From: Gossypium raimondii | Lineage: Eukaryota > Streptophyta > Magnoliopsida > Malvales > Malvaceae | DNA: 64,000 bases | Assembly: GCF_025698545.1 (NCBI RefSeq) | Contig: NC_068577.1 | Location: forward strand, 1,054,001 to 1,118,000 | Direction of reading: 5' to 3' | Shown here: in pieces, positions 11,614 to 22,670 of the stretch | Numbering within the stretch: the stretch's first letter is position 1 | Layout: each line of letters starts with the position of its first letter | Made by a program: the position numbers and the translations under genes | The notes under the pieces: generated by a model | Databases searched by the model: none | Told to the model about the DNA's origin: nothing | Seen by the model: the letters and a program-made list of their open reading frames with translations, nothing else

Positions 11614-14600
11614 TGTAATGACCCAAAATTCACGGGCATCAGAAAAGTATAATATCAGGCCCCCGTCTCAGTAAATTGAGTCATAAATAATTATTAGAAG
11701 TAATTATGAGTTTAGTTGAGTGCTTAATTAGGTATTAATTAGGCAAATTTAGTCTAATTAAGAATAATTAGGAAAGAGGATCAAATTGATTAAAGGGTGA
11801 AAGTCTAATCATAGATTAAAAGAAAGTAAAAAGGGCTAAAATGACAATTAAGCCATTTAGCATAGTTGTGGCGGCATAAAGGAATAGAATTTAAGATTTT
11901 ATTTGTTTTAATTATATAATTAATGATATTTAAATATAATTTATATTATATGAATTTATGATAATTAAATTATAATGATATTATATTATTAAATAAATCA
12001 AAATATGTCAATTGTATGGATATGATAAAATACATGTGTCATATGTGAATATATATACGCTTGTATTAAAATTACTTATTTGCTTAAAATTTAAGTAAAA
12101 GATATTTATAATATTAATTAATATTATTATCATGATATTGTATTTGTGCCAAATGTATGATGATTAAATAATACACGTGTAAAAGATAAATATATACAAT
12201 TGTAAATATTTGTATTTGTATATTAAATAGATATTTATTATTAAGTTAAGAGATATTTATTAATTAAATAATTAAATTATAAGATTTTTGTGTGATAAAT
12301 AAAATAAATGATGACAAATGTATGGTATAGATGATATTGTACATTTATAAATAAAATATATATGTACATTTGTAATATTATTATTTGTTGTTAAATATAT
12401 TTTATTAAATAAATAAAATAATTGACAAATAAATGGTATAAAATTTATACAAATGTAATAAAATAAATATGTACAGTTGTAATTAAACAATTGGTTTACT
12501 TAATATTTAAGCATAAGATATATTATATTAATTATTTAGTAATTAAAAACAATAAAGCAAATAAAATAAAGTAAAAGAAAGAAACAGAGAAGAAAAAGAA
12601 CAGAAGCTCTTTCGAAAACAGGGGAAAGAAAGAAGAAAAAGAAAGAAAAAGGGGAAATAGGGTTTTAAAGCTTAGAGTTTAATTTGGTAAGTCAATTAAG
12701 CCCTTTTCTCTTAATTTTGATGTTTTAGAAGTTTTAAAACAAGGTTTTGAAGGAATTAAGTTGATATTTTGTAAGCTCATAGGTTTTCAAGTATAGTTTA
12801 TGTTGAACAAAAGAGATGAATTAGGGATTTAATTGAATGAATTTCAAGTTAGAATTGATAAAAGGATTAAATTGTAAAAGAAACTACAAGTTTTATGTTT
12901 TAGGGACTAAATTCAGAGAAATTTGAAATTAGGAAAATATGCTGAAATTTTAATAGTTAAATTTGAATTTGGATGAAATTTGAATAGAAATAAAGTGTGA
13001 ATTGAATTAGAAAAGTAAGTAAACTCAATTAAGATTAAATTGGGAATAAGGTAAGAATTGATTAGAAGTTTAATTATTTATTTTAATTTAATGCTGTAAT
13101 TAATAGCGAAAATTATTATTTTCGTAGCTAACAAAGAACCCGAGGCATCGGCATCAAAAGGAAAGGAGAAAGCTATCGAGGACTAAAACGGGAGATTTAC
13201 GGTTTGTATTACTATAATTTGAATTTATTTATTATCAATTGTTAAATTTCAATTAAAGTACTTGGTAAGTGAAATTGAGGTGAGTATTAAAATATTGCAT
13301 TGAATAAAAGTGAGTGAAATTATGAATATGTGTGAATATATGAATTGCATATTGATTGGAAAAGTGAATCGAATTGAATTGAATCGAAGTGAAATTATCT
13401 AAGCTGTGTATTGATTAGAAAGTGGAAAGTGAAATTGAATTGAACTGTGATTGAATCGAAAATGAATTTGAAATAGAGAAATGATTTGAATACCCTATTA
13501 ACTAGTCGGGCTGAGTCGGATATAGTTGACATGCCATAGGATTGGAAGAGTTCAGGGATACTTCGACCTCGAGTCGATGAGACACTGAGTGTCACTATAT
13601 TTCTTCGGATAGGTTCGATGAGGTACTGGGTACCAACTTACTTCGACTTGGCCGATGAGACATTGGGTGTCAACTTTGCTTCGAACTATCCGATGAGGCA
13701 CTGGGTGCCATTCTGGTGTTTTTGGATGGATTCGTGTATCCGCTAAAGTTCAAGTCTTGTTAATAGGGGCAAATAAATGGAATAGCAAAAATCGAATGAA
13801 AATGATCGACTTTATTCATGAAATGGAAAGTGAATTGAAATTGAGAAATGAGAATGAAAAGAATGAATCAAAGACTCATGAAAAGATTTATGTTCAAATG
13901 AAAGGTTATATGATATTAAATTGATGAATAACCAAATTGAGTTGTTATTGTTAAGAATAAATTAGTTTATTTATGAATTAATTGCTATATAATTTGACAT
14001 GTTTATTTGTTATTTTACTTAAATAATTTAAATTTTAGTAATACCACTAAGTATGAAATACTCAGCGTATGGTTGTTTCCGTGCGCAGATCGATAGAAGT
14101 CAATGGTTCCGGTTCAGCATTCCGACCAATCCCGACTTCAGCATAACTTCGGTGATGTATTTTTCCTTTTGGTAAATGTGGCATGTACTTAGGTCTTATT
14201 ATAGAGTCTTGTAAGTTTTGGTTGTAAAGAATTGGTCTTTAATGTTTGAATGATAAACGAAACATTAAGTTACAAAATGGTATGTTCGGTACTAAAGTTA
14301 AATGAGATGAACGAAGTTTATTAGTTAACTTTTATAAGTATTTTGAATATTGTTGATCAATTTGATAAGTAAATATTTAGGCATGATGTAGACATGTTTG
14401 AATGTGAAAATGTGTTGGTTTCTGTATTAACTGTAAATTGGTTGCGGTTTTAATTGCAGGGGGTTTTATATAAAAATAAGCAGAAATGCTGTCGAAATTT
14501 ATAAAAAAATGAATGAAATCAATTGGTAAAACAAACATATGAATTTATGATTATATTTTAATATGTTTGTCATTTATTTAAGAATTAATTTGCAAATTGG

Positions 14601-14665
14601 TTGATATGTTCGGTAATACCTCGTAACCCTATTTCGACGACGGTTTGGGGTTAGGGGGTGTTACA
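11614..14665 (+). mobile_element. LTR (probably solo), 3.05 kb, nested in the copia remnant
   Basis: The insert starts TGTAATGACCC and ends GGTGTTACA, giving the TG...CA ends of an LTR and short inverted ends TGTAA/TTACA. It is flanked by a perfect 5-bp duplication TGAAA (11609-11613 and 14666-14670). Removing the insert plus one TGAAA restores the copia context reading QVKGIEFNEIF. No gag or pol domains are visible inside, which supports a solo LTR from a large-LTR Gypsy family. It contains the four hairpin repeats at 13581-13709. Its terminus is close to that of the partial LTR at the left edge. Small open frames inside (for example 12272-12490) are not convincing genes. Confidence 0.75.
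13581..13709. repeat. Four tandem hairpins with compensatory stem changes inside the LTR
   Basis: Four 13-bp palindromes occur at 13581-13593 (GACACTGAGTGTC), 13622-13634 (GGTACTGGGTACC), 13659-13671 (GACATTGGGTGTC) and 13697-13709 (GGCACTGGGTGCC). Each has a 5-bp stem and a TGA or TGG loop, and each is preceded by CGATGA. Spacing is 37-41 bp. The stems differ between copies but each pairs with itself, one through a G-T pair. Confidence 0.8.
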
Positions 14666-14670
14666 TGAAA

Positions 14671-15450
14671 GGCATTGAATTTAATGAGATATTCAAACTA
14701 GTTGCAAGATTAGAGGCAATCAAACTTCTATTTGCAATTGCAACTTAGCTAGATATAACGTTATTCCAAATAGGTGTGAAAAGTGTGTTTCTGAGTGGAT
14801 TTATCAATGAAGAGGTGTATGTACAAAAACCTAAAGGATTTAAAGACCTTAAGCATCCTAACCATTTCTACAAACTCACTAAAGCTCCCCAATGTTTGAA
14901 GCAAAGGCATGGTATAAGAGACTTTCAATGTTAATTGAGCAAGGCTACCTAAGAGGGAATGTTGACAAGACCTTGTACATCAAAAAGGAGAAAATTTAGA
15001 GGGTATGAGAGGGAATGTAGACAAGTTCAAGATGAGCATGGTGGGGGAGTTGTCCTATTTCATGGGTTTTTGAATCAAACAGCTCAAGGAAGGTATTTTA
15101 TTATCTCAAGAGAAGTATGGACGAAATCTAGTGAAAAAGTTTGGAATGGAGAATTCAAGACCTATTAGGACTTCTAGATTAGTTTCTGAAAAAATCTGCT
15201 CAGATGTAGAGGGAGTTACAACTGACCTTAGTACCTATTGAAGTATGATTTGTAATTTACTTAATTTATAGCATACTTGTTATGCTTTTGTGTAGGAATA
15301 TGTGAAAGATGCCATTCTGATCCTCAAGTGTCACATTTGAAGGATATGTATAGGACAATTTGATATACGAATTGGATCGTGGATCTTAGTATTTGGTTTT
15401 TTAAGGATACCAACATGAGTCTTCTTGGTTTCAGTGGTTTAGATAGGGCA
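14671..15450 (+). pseudogene. Ty1/copia pol remnant, reverse transcriptase to RNase H
   Basis: This continues the copia remnant after the nested LTR. Recognisable pieces are FNEIFKLVARLEAIKLLFA (from 14681), EVYVQKPKGF (about 14812), MSMVGELSYF in a shifted frame (about 15032), and KFGMENSRP (about 15138). An RNase H-like piece with VSHLKDM and FKDTNMSLLGFSGLDRAG follows (about 15330-15450). Stops and frameshifts are frequent. The sequence stops matching at about 15450, exactly where a TGTTGGAAAAA-type LTR start appears, suggesting a second insertion. The TAG and frameshift load indicates an old, inactive copy. Confidence 0.75.
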
Positions 15451-17120
15451 GGTATGTTGGAAAAAAAACCGGTTCGAAAATAGTTTTCTTGCACAATGAA
15501 AAAATAAAAAATTTTGAAAACTGAGTCGATTGTGATATTTATAGCAATATAATTTTTCCTGATATAATACTTGTGCTTTGAGGGAGACAAATCCTAGACG
15601 TTCCCAGCTTTTAACTGAATGGTTTTCTTCGCTATTCTCATACCAAGAACTGCTTTGAATGAGGGCTCAAACAATTACGAATCAAACACAACCAAAAATA
15701 ATTTTCTTACTTTTAATAGGAAATTAAATCCCTCTCTTATAGATGCCAGTAGAATTTTTATTTCCAAAAAATATAATTTATACTTAGAAATAAATTCTCA
15801 CTATTTTTGGAAAAAATAACAATATCTCAAAAGTTTTGTGTATCTTATTGTTGTTTTTAGCCCTACCGATGCCATCTATTTATAAGGAGAAGAAGTAAAA
15901 CCCTAGCTGAATCAGTAGAATGCATTTAATGCCTATTTAATGGAAAAAACCAATCTCCTAGTTGAAGTAGGAGAGAGGGGTGATTCGGACATGTATTATG
16001 ATGGGGATTCAGACCTTTCCTATATTGGGACCAATTAAATGTGCTTTCTGGACTTTTAACCCAATACCTTATAATTTAATCCAATCCAGTACATGTTTTT
16101 CTATTTTCCAAAATATGTATTATTTATTAAATTAATTAATTTTCCCATTATATAATTTTCTCAACCCAATTTTAATTCTGTTAAAATTATGACAACTTTA
16201 CCATAAAAGAATCTATGAGAAAATATATCAATTTCTACATTCAACGGATTCACAATGACCAATTAATTTAATTCTATTTTAGAAATTCAATTAATTAAAT
16301 AATAACTTGAAAAGCCTAAATTAATTCTCAGGTCATTTCCATAATAAGTGAGAAACCACATTCATTTTCAAATGTAACTCAATTTTCTAACATTATCATT
16401 TCTATCCATTTTGTTCATTTGATTCAACATGCAATTCATTTATGGTTTTTAATGAGCTAGCGGAGGGATTGATTGAACATATGTGATTAGGGCTTAAATG
16501 ATTTATATTAAGTTCCAGCTTTTCGCCTATTAATTATAAACTCATTTAGTCATGAAGTCATTCCACTATAGTATTGTGACTGAGCTCTCCCCAATTGCAT
16601 ACCATTGTGAAAGCTAATCGATCAGTGCTCGTCCAATGACCTTGTCATAAGTGTGTTACCTTCATAGGTTACCCTTAATATCTTTGGGATACATTCTTTC
16701 TCCCAATATGATTCTATTTTTTCTCATGGTAACCATTACATCTTCCTTCATGAACATTCAACTACTATAAAATAGTAATTAAGTCATTCATCACAAAGAC
16801 AAACGACCTGTGACTACGTTTACTTTTCATTTATCATGTAATGCCAATGAGAGGATATCATTTACCCATGTCTTAGGCTATGAATTTCACTGTTGTGAAT
16901 GATGCTACATACTATAGAAGTCGTATATCCAACGCACCAACTTTCGAATCATTATCTATTTGAACTTAGGTTTTTACTTACATCAAAGTATATGAGTCAC
17001 GCATATATATTTCATCATCCACTCAGGATTAAGATATGTCACACTATGAACGTCACAAGTGAATAAATTCATAAAACAGATTTAGGATCTATTCTGCTTA
17101 GATCCAATCCGATGACTGTC
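15451..17120 (+). mobile_element. Probable LTR or LTR-adjacent retroelement sequence
   Basis: The segment starts TGTTGGAAAAAAAACCGG directly after the copia RNase H remnant. It carries a TATA-like CTATTTATAAGG at about 15875, as in a plus-strand LTR promoter. The right part (16550-17120) shares a module with 10050-10500. The right end, the CA terminus and the target duplication were not found, so the extent is approximate. Confidence 0.4.
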
Positions 17121-17454
17121 AGTCCAGTCAGTCCAATACTTCCTAGTTTAACCCAATTTGATCCGATCCACTAAACTTTGGATATTGATTGCTTCAGTTC
17201 AAATCCAAACCAATCTCCAAGATATGTTGTATGTGTAGTTTGGATATCAAGGATAGGCTGACAATCGTCCAAAGTAACAGCAGGAATCACGACCCAAAAA
17301 ATTTTGTTGCCAAAATTTACCAACTTAAACATGATAAGTTTTTTGAGCAGGCAGTACCACAACCAGTTGCCACTGGTCCAAGCACTGCTCAAAAACTGAC
17401 TCAACACAAACCTATGTATTTTATGGTTAACTATTTTTTGAAGAATTATGTTTA

Positions 17455-17822
17455 AATATTTAAGGGTAGTTTACCATTGAAATTTAAATTTTCTTTCGAA
17501 AAATGCGGTGGAAAAGTGCTTTTGAAAAGTTTGCCGTGTTTACCATTGCTACCAAAAATGTTTTTTAAAAATAAAATGTTCATTTTAGACATGATGTTGT
17601 AAAGTGGAAGATATCCTGCACTTCTTCAACGAGGATAAGAAAATAATTTCATCCAAAAGCACTTTTGCAAAAGCTAAAAATTTAGGATTTTTGGCTGTAA
17701 TTAAAATCTCAATGTAAAAACATGGTTTTGTTTGAAAAGCTCCTCTTTACCATTGCTTTTGGTTTGAAATCATGGTTTGAGTTGAAAAGCACTTTTCAAC
17801 CTCAATAATAAACACAGCCTTA
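17455..17822. mobile_element. Possible MITE, about 370 bp
   Basis: The left end AGGGTAGTTTACCATTGA resembles the reverse complement of the right end (AGGCTGTGTTTATTATTGAG). Inside, AAAAGTGCTTTT-like words occur in both orientations. A similar but shorter unit is at 36852-36982. No clear target duplication was found. Confidence 0.4.
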
Positions 17823-19149
17823 CTTGTCATTAATAAGATTGAAAATATTAGAAATAGATAGCAAAAATTAAATTGGTCAGACGAAGTGTGGATAGTTGTG
17901 TCCAACATCCATGGAGGTGGTAAATATTTTCAATATTACACATCCATAATGGAGCGGGGTCAGTGATGGGATATAGTGTACTGATTATGGAGTAATAGTG
18001 AATTTGACAATATCTGCTTCTACTCCACTCCATTGGCATCCCTAGTAAAAGTTGAGTAAACTAAAATTTGTAAAGGAAACTGTATAGTTTTAAAAGAAAT
18101 AAAATAAATTGAATATATTCTTGATAAGTATCTTGTTATTTACTTTATCAATTTTCAATATATTTTATTGAAAATAAAATTATATTTTATTATGAATTAT
18201 CAAATTTATTTTTGAAAAATTAAATCATAATAGTCTGAGTTACTTAAACTTTTTACAAAATTAAAATTTAAAAACTATTTCCTCAATTGAGTGAAGTACA
18301 AAAACTAATTACAATATTTGATAAATTTTTTCCAATATCAATATTATATGGACACATTCATGTAAGCTGCTTAATCATGCTATCTCTCTACTTTATGTCA
18401 ATTTTTTTCTCAATTTGACTGAAAACAGCAAGGTCGACTACAAATATGGCTAAAGACATAATTATGTGATTATGCATATAAATTTGTCAGCTAACAAGTG
18501 AGTGAGTTTCAATTAACATGTAGCATGTGTATAAAAATATGAAAGATGCTTTAAAATTAATATTTGGTGTATTGTCACTAAATTAATTTTTTAGAAATAA
18601 ATTATTTATGTTTTTAGAAGAAGTATCCTCGTTCGATTTACAGTTTGTACATAAAATTATTGTGTCAATATAAATTTATATTCTTTGAAATAAAATTCTT
18701 GAGTTGGAATATTGGTCCTTTTGCTTTCAAGGTGATGGTCAAGTCATAGAATATGAAGAAAAGAACTTGGTCCAGTAGGTGGAAAACCTCCTTCAAAAGG
18801 GTTGAGGCCGCATAAGTAGATGCTTCATGGGGGGTTTTGTAGTGGAAAGCATGGTCCCATTTGGATTAAATCCACATGAAAACCAACAAAAACAAGGTGA
18901 AGTGAGAGACTAAGACAAGCAAGCAAGGAATATTTCAATGCTGCCAACAACATATCCATCCTTAACTTCTTCTTCTTAATGCAATAATTGTGTCATCCAA
19001 GTAGTCAATTGACCAATGCTTGACTAACCATAGGCTATCTAACACAAGGCTAGGTGACCCATATGGCACATTAAAATTGACCTGTGAATTATATGCTAGC
19101 TTCTCCCCCACCTGTGAATTATATGCTTCTCCCCTCCCCCCTAATGACA
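17823..19149. other. No gene seen
   Basis: AT-rich DNA with no supportable exon, RNA gene or clear element. The only structure noted is a 30-bp direct repeat, CCTGTGAATTATATGCT at 19081 and again at 19111, separated by a C-rich stretch. Confidence 0.5.
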
Positions 19150-19640
19150 TTTTGTAGGACCCAGAACATTAATAAATTATCAATATGAGTTAATTCAGGT
19201 GATTAAGTATTCATTAGCATGCTCGTTTAATAAGTGATTTGTATGTATCAATTTCAACCTTTTATGAAATTGAATGAATACCCTAACCCTCAACCTTTTC
19301 CATAATAATTTTGTGAAGGATTTCTCTTCATGCTTCCAACACTAACAAAGGTAATTAATCATATGAAATATAAAATTGACCCATAAAAGCACACCAAAAA
19401 TTACCAAAAATATGTCATTTTTAAGACTCAAAACGCTAATAATTTACCTACATAGGTTAATTTAATTGGTTAAATATTTATTAATATCTTGATAAATATT
19501 AAGATTCGTATCTTACCAACAATCTCATTTAATAAACGATTTGTAATCTGAATAATGCCCTGACCCTCAACTACAAGTAAACCAAAGAAAGAAAACCCAA
19601 ACAAGTCCTTTTCCAAAATAATTTAGTGAAGGATTGGATA
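19150..19640. repeat. Diverged direct duplication, about 200-250 bp per copy
   Basis: The copy at about 19155-19335 and the copy at about 19425-19640 share the same order of words. These are GACYCARAAC, AATAATTTA-like, GGTTAATTTAATTGGT-like, CATTTAATAA, GATTTGTA, CCCTRACCCTCAAC, CCATAATAATTT-like and GTGAAGGATT. They are clearly related but much diverged. There is no coding sense in either. Confidence 0.5.
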
Positions 19641-20049
19641 AAATTGTCTCAAGCACTTTGACACCTTCAAAGAAGAGAATGTTCTACGTTTTCAATAACT
19701 TGTGAACGTGTTCTTCCTACTTTTCATTATGTCGGCAACATATATATGTGTGTAAAATGGTTCCAAAATGTATGTGCAACAGCCAGATTTGGGTGATTGG
19801 TGGGTTAGGTTTAAGTCCAATATTGACCAAAGCAGGAAAAATGAGGACCATGAATGTTACAGCTCCTTAGTGGTGTAGACATTTTCTCTTTCATTGAAAG
19901 TGAAAGTAGAGCAGTTTGGAGCTTTACAAATGTAAAATTTCAAAGTGCTCATCTTTGACTTTATTCCATTTCCATCCCTTTTTATTTTTATTATCAATCT
20001 CGATTATGAACCGTAAAATAAATATGAACCGTAAAAGAATTTGGTTCTT

Positions 20050-20400
20050 GTTCTTGGGATTTGAACATATTTTTGTCTAAATTAGTCCTTGTGCTTGACA
20101 ATTATTTTCACATTGGGACATGAGTTAGGCAACTGTTTTCACAATAGCGCTTAAACTTTTTTTTATCCAAATTACTTCCTGAATTTGGTAATTATTCTCA
20201 CATTACGCACAAACTTTTCTTTGTCCAACCTTTTTTAAGGAAATAATATGGGCTAATTTAAACCATAAAAAAAAATTCAAGTCTCAATATGTGAGAACAA
20301 TTGTTGAGTTCAAAGATTAACTTGGACCAATAAAAAATTAAACGCTAATATAGAAATAATTACCTAATTCAAACTCCAAGAGTAAATTAATCTAATATTT
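20050..20400. mobile_element. Foldback MITE, same family as 30805-31200
   Basis: The left half carries phrases such as TTTTTGTCTAAATTAGTCC and CAATTATTTTCACATTGGG; the right half carries their diverged reverse complements (for example TTGGACCAATAAAAAATTAAAC). The same layout appears at 30805-31200. Ends and target duplication are uncertain. Confidence 0.45.
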
Positions 20401-21370
20401 TTTAATGTTGAATAAAAACTTATTTAAATTCTGAAGATGATAATCATCTGGGCAGTCATAGATTCTACTGTAATAATTGACAAAGCAAATATCCTTAGTT
20501 AATTAGTCCAATATTTGCAATTTCTTTTGGGTGGTACACCTGCAATTCATTAATAATTGTAACACTAAATTATTATTAAGAATGAAAAATAAATTATATA
20601 AAATGTTTATTTTAAAATTAATAGTAATTTTAAAAGATAATTATAAGTGGGTGAAATATAATTTAGTTTTAAAAATATTTATGTTTAAAATTAATTAGAT
20701 TTTTAATTAGAAATAATCTCCATCTTTAAAAGGAGAATATTATATGCTTAAACGCATTTGAATTCATGTCTTTTAAGATATTACAATAACAATAGTGTTA
20801 ATCGAGCTAAAATTCAATCAGTTTTTTTTACAAAGAGCAATTGCTAGCAAAAGTAACATTTTTCAAGGTGATTTTTTAATACTAATTTAAAGTATTTTAT
20901 TTAAAGATATCGCATATAAAAATTAAAAGAAAAAGTGTCTTCAAAATATTAGTTACTAATATAAGAAATTAATTTTTCAACAAATTCTTAATTATGTTGA
21001 TGTCAAATTAAATATTAATTCAATTAAGAATTTTACGATAGTATAAATAAATATTGATGCATATAATCTAATGTAGACAGTATAATTTAAAATACGATAT
21101 TCGAATTAAATAAATATAAATTGTATAAATTATTTTAAATTATGTGAAGTTGATTAATTTTGTACGTATCAATTAAATCTTAGCTTAATTAGCATAAATA
21201 TTATTATCAATATAAGAATATGTGAATTTAAATACGCTTCATATTGAAAGTCTTGCACCTCACAGGCCTCAAGAAGCTCAAAGTGGTGTGATATTGTGGG
21301 TTCTGTTTATGGCTCCTTTTACACTCCAGGTATGGAAGGCCCATGCATATATTGGACTTATATCAAAATT

Positions 21371-21770
21371 TATGTTAAAAGTATTTTAGAGGTCCTTATG
21401 TTATAGGAATTAGATTAATTTAGTTCCTCTATTGTTAAATGAATCAATTTAGTCCTTATACTATTACAAAAAATTAAATAAGTTCACATTATAACAGATT
21501 TAACATTTACCATATAAAAATATCTTAAAATTTTTTCTTCAATTACAATTAAATTCCAAATAAAAGACTTCATTTAAAGAACCATAAAACTTCGAAATAT
21601 TAACTCTATGAAATGAAAATGACATTTTTATACAAGAAATGTTAACTATATTCTAATTTGACATTATTTAATTCTTTTTAATAGTATATTGATTAAATTA
21701 GTCTATTTAATAGTAGAAGAACTAATTTAATTAGGTCGGAACTCAAGTAAGTTGACCCAAATTTTACTAT
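21371..21770. mobile_element. Diverged MITE related to 23112-23506 and 59918-60255
   Basis: Shared ordered phrases include GTATTTTAGAGGTCC, TTAAATGAATCAATTTAGTCC, AACATTTACCATATAAAAA, AAATAAAAGACTTCATTTA and TTGACATTATTTAATTCTTTT. The same order is seen in the copies inside KOB1 and PAP-B. The right end is unclear and no duplication was found. Confidence 0.5.
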
Positions 21771-22670
21771 GTAAAAAAAATGTTTTTTTCTTTTAGTTTA
21801 TAAGTAGATAGTGTGTTAACAGCTTAATCACACATCATCTCATTAACCAATGTCTGTCTTGTTTAGGATTATGTCGTACCATCACCATCTAATACAAAAT
21901 TGACTCTTGCAAGACAAGAAATTTTCTTGCTCCATCACAAAGCTAAACAAAGCATAATTGTTTTTTACACAATGATCCCTTCAACTTGACATGCACTTGA
22001 CAAAAGTAGAACAATTCATCAATGCTTGAGAATCGCATTCTTTTAATTGGGCTTAATTCTAAATTATTGTTATGATCATCTTGCATCTCATTCACACCAT
22101 AAAAAATCATGAAGATGAACATCTTGATCATCAAAATCATCCCAAGAATGGAATATTCACTCATTATGTTTGAATCAAAGTCTGCATCGTTTATTAAAGT
22201 ATCATCATCTGAGAATCCAAATAAATTATAGTAATCACAGTTTAAAATGTTTTGAAGTTCAAAGAATAATCACAGTTTTGGGATGTCTGGTGCAATTAAC
22301 TTTTATTATAATTTCAAGTATTGGTTATAATTTTATAAATTATAATGAGTCATTGTTATAATTTCATGACCATGACTCAAGTCTTAAGAAGCTGAAATCT
22401 ATTTATATATATTATTATAAATGACTTGTAATTCTGTAGTATCAGTCAAAACAACAATATCATGAATTACAGTATATTTTGCTACCAATTCTCGCTTCAA
22501 ACATTCAATGGCAGAGCAGAAATCTGTAGAACTATAACTATACACAACAAACAAGACATTGCGTACCTGCTCTTTTGCTTGTGTCAGTGATTCCTTGCGT
22601 TTGAAGCAAAAGATATAATAAACCGTCCAAAGGAAGAGATTGTAAAGAGGCATCGAAATCAGCCACTCCA

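Noticed and set aside
12272..12490. 72-codon Tyr/Ile-rich minus-strand frame
   Set aside because: Within the AT-rich part of the 3.05-kb LTR; composition is that of random AT-rich DNA.
17171..17455. Overlapping 78- and 88-codon frames on both strands
   Set aside because: Mirror frames of one another with no family match; adjacent to LTR-like and MITE sequence.
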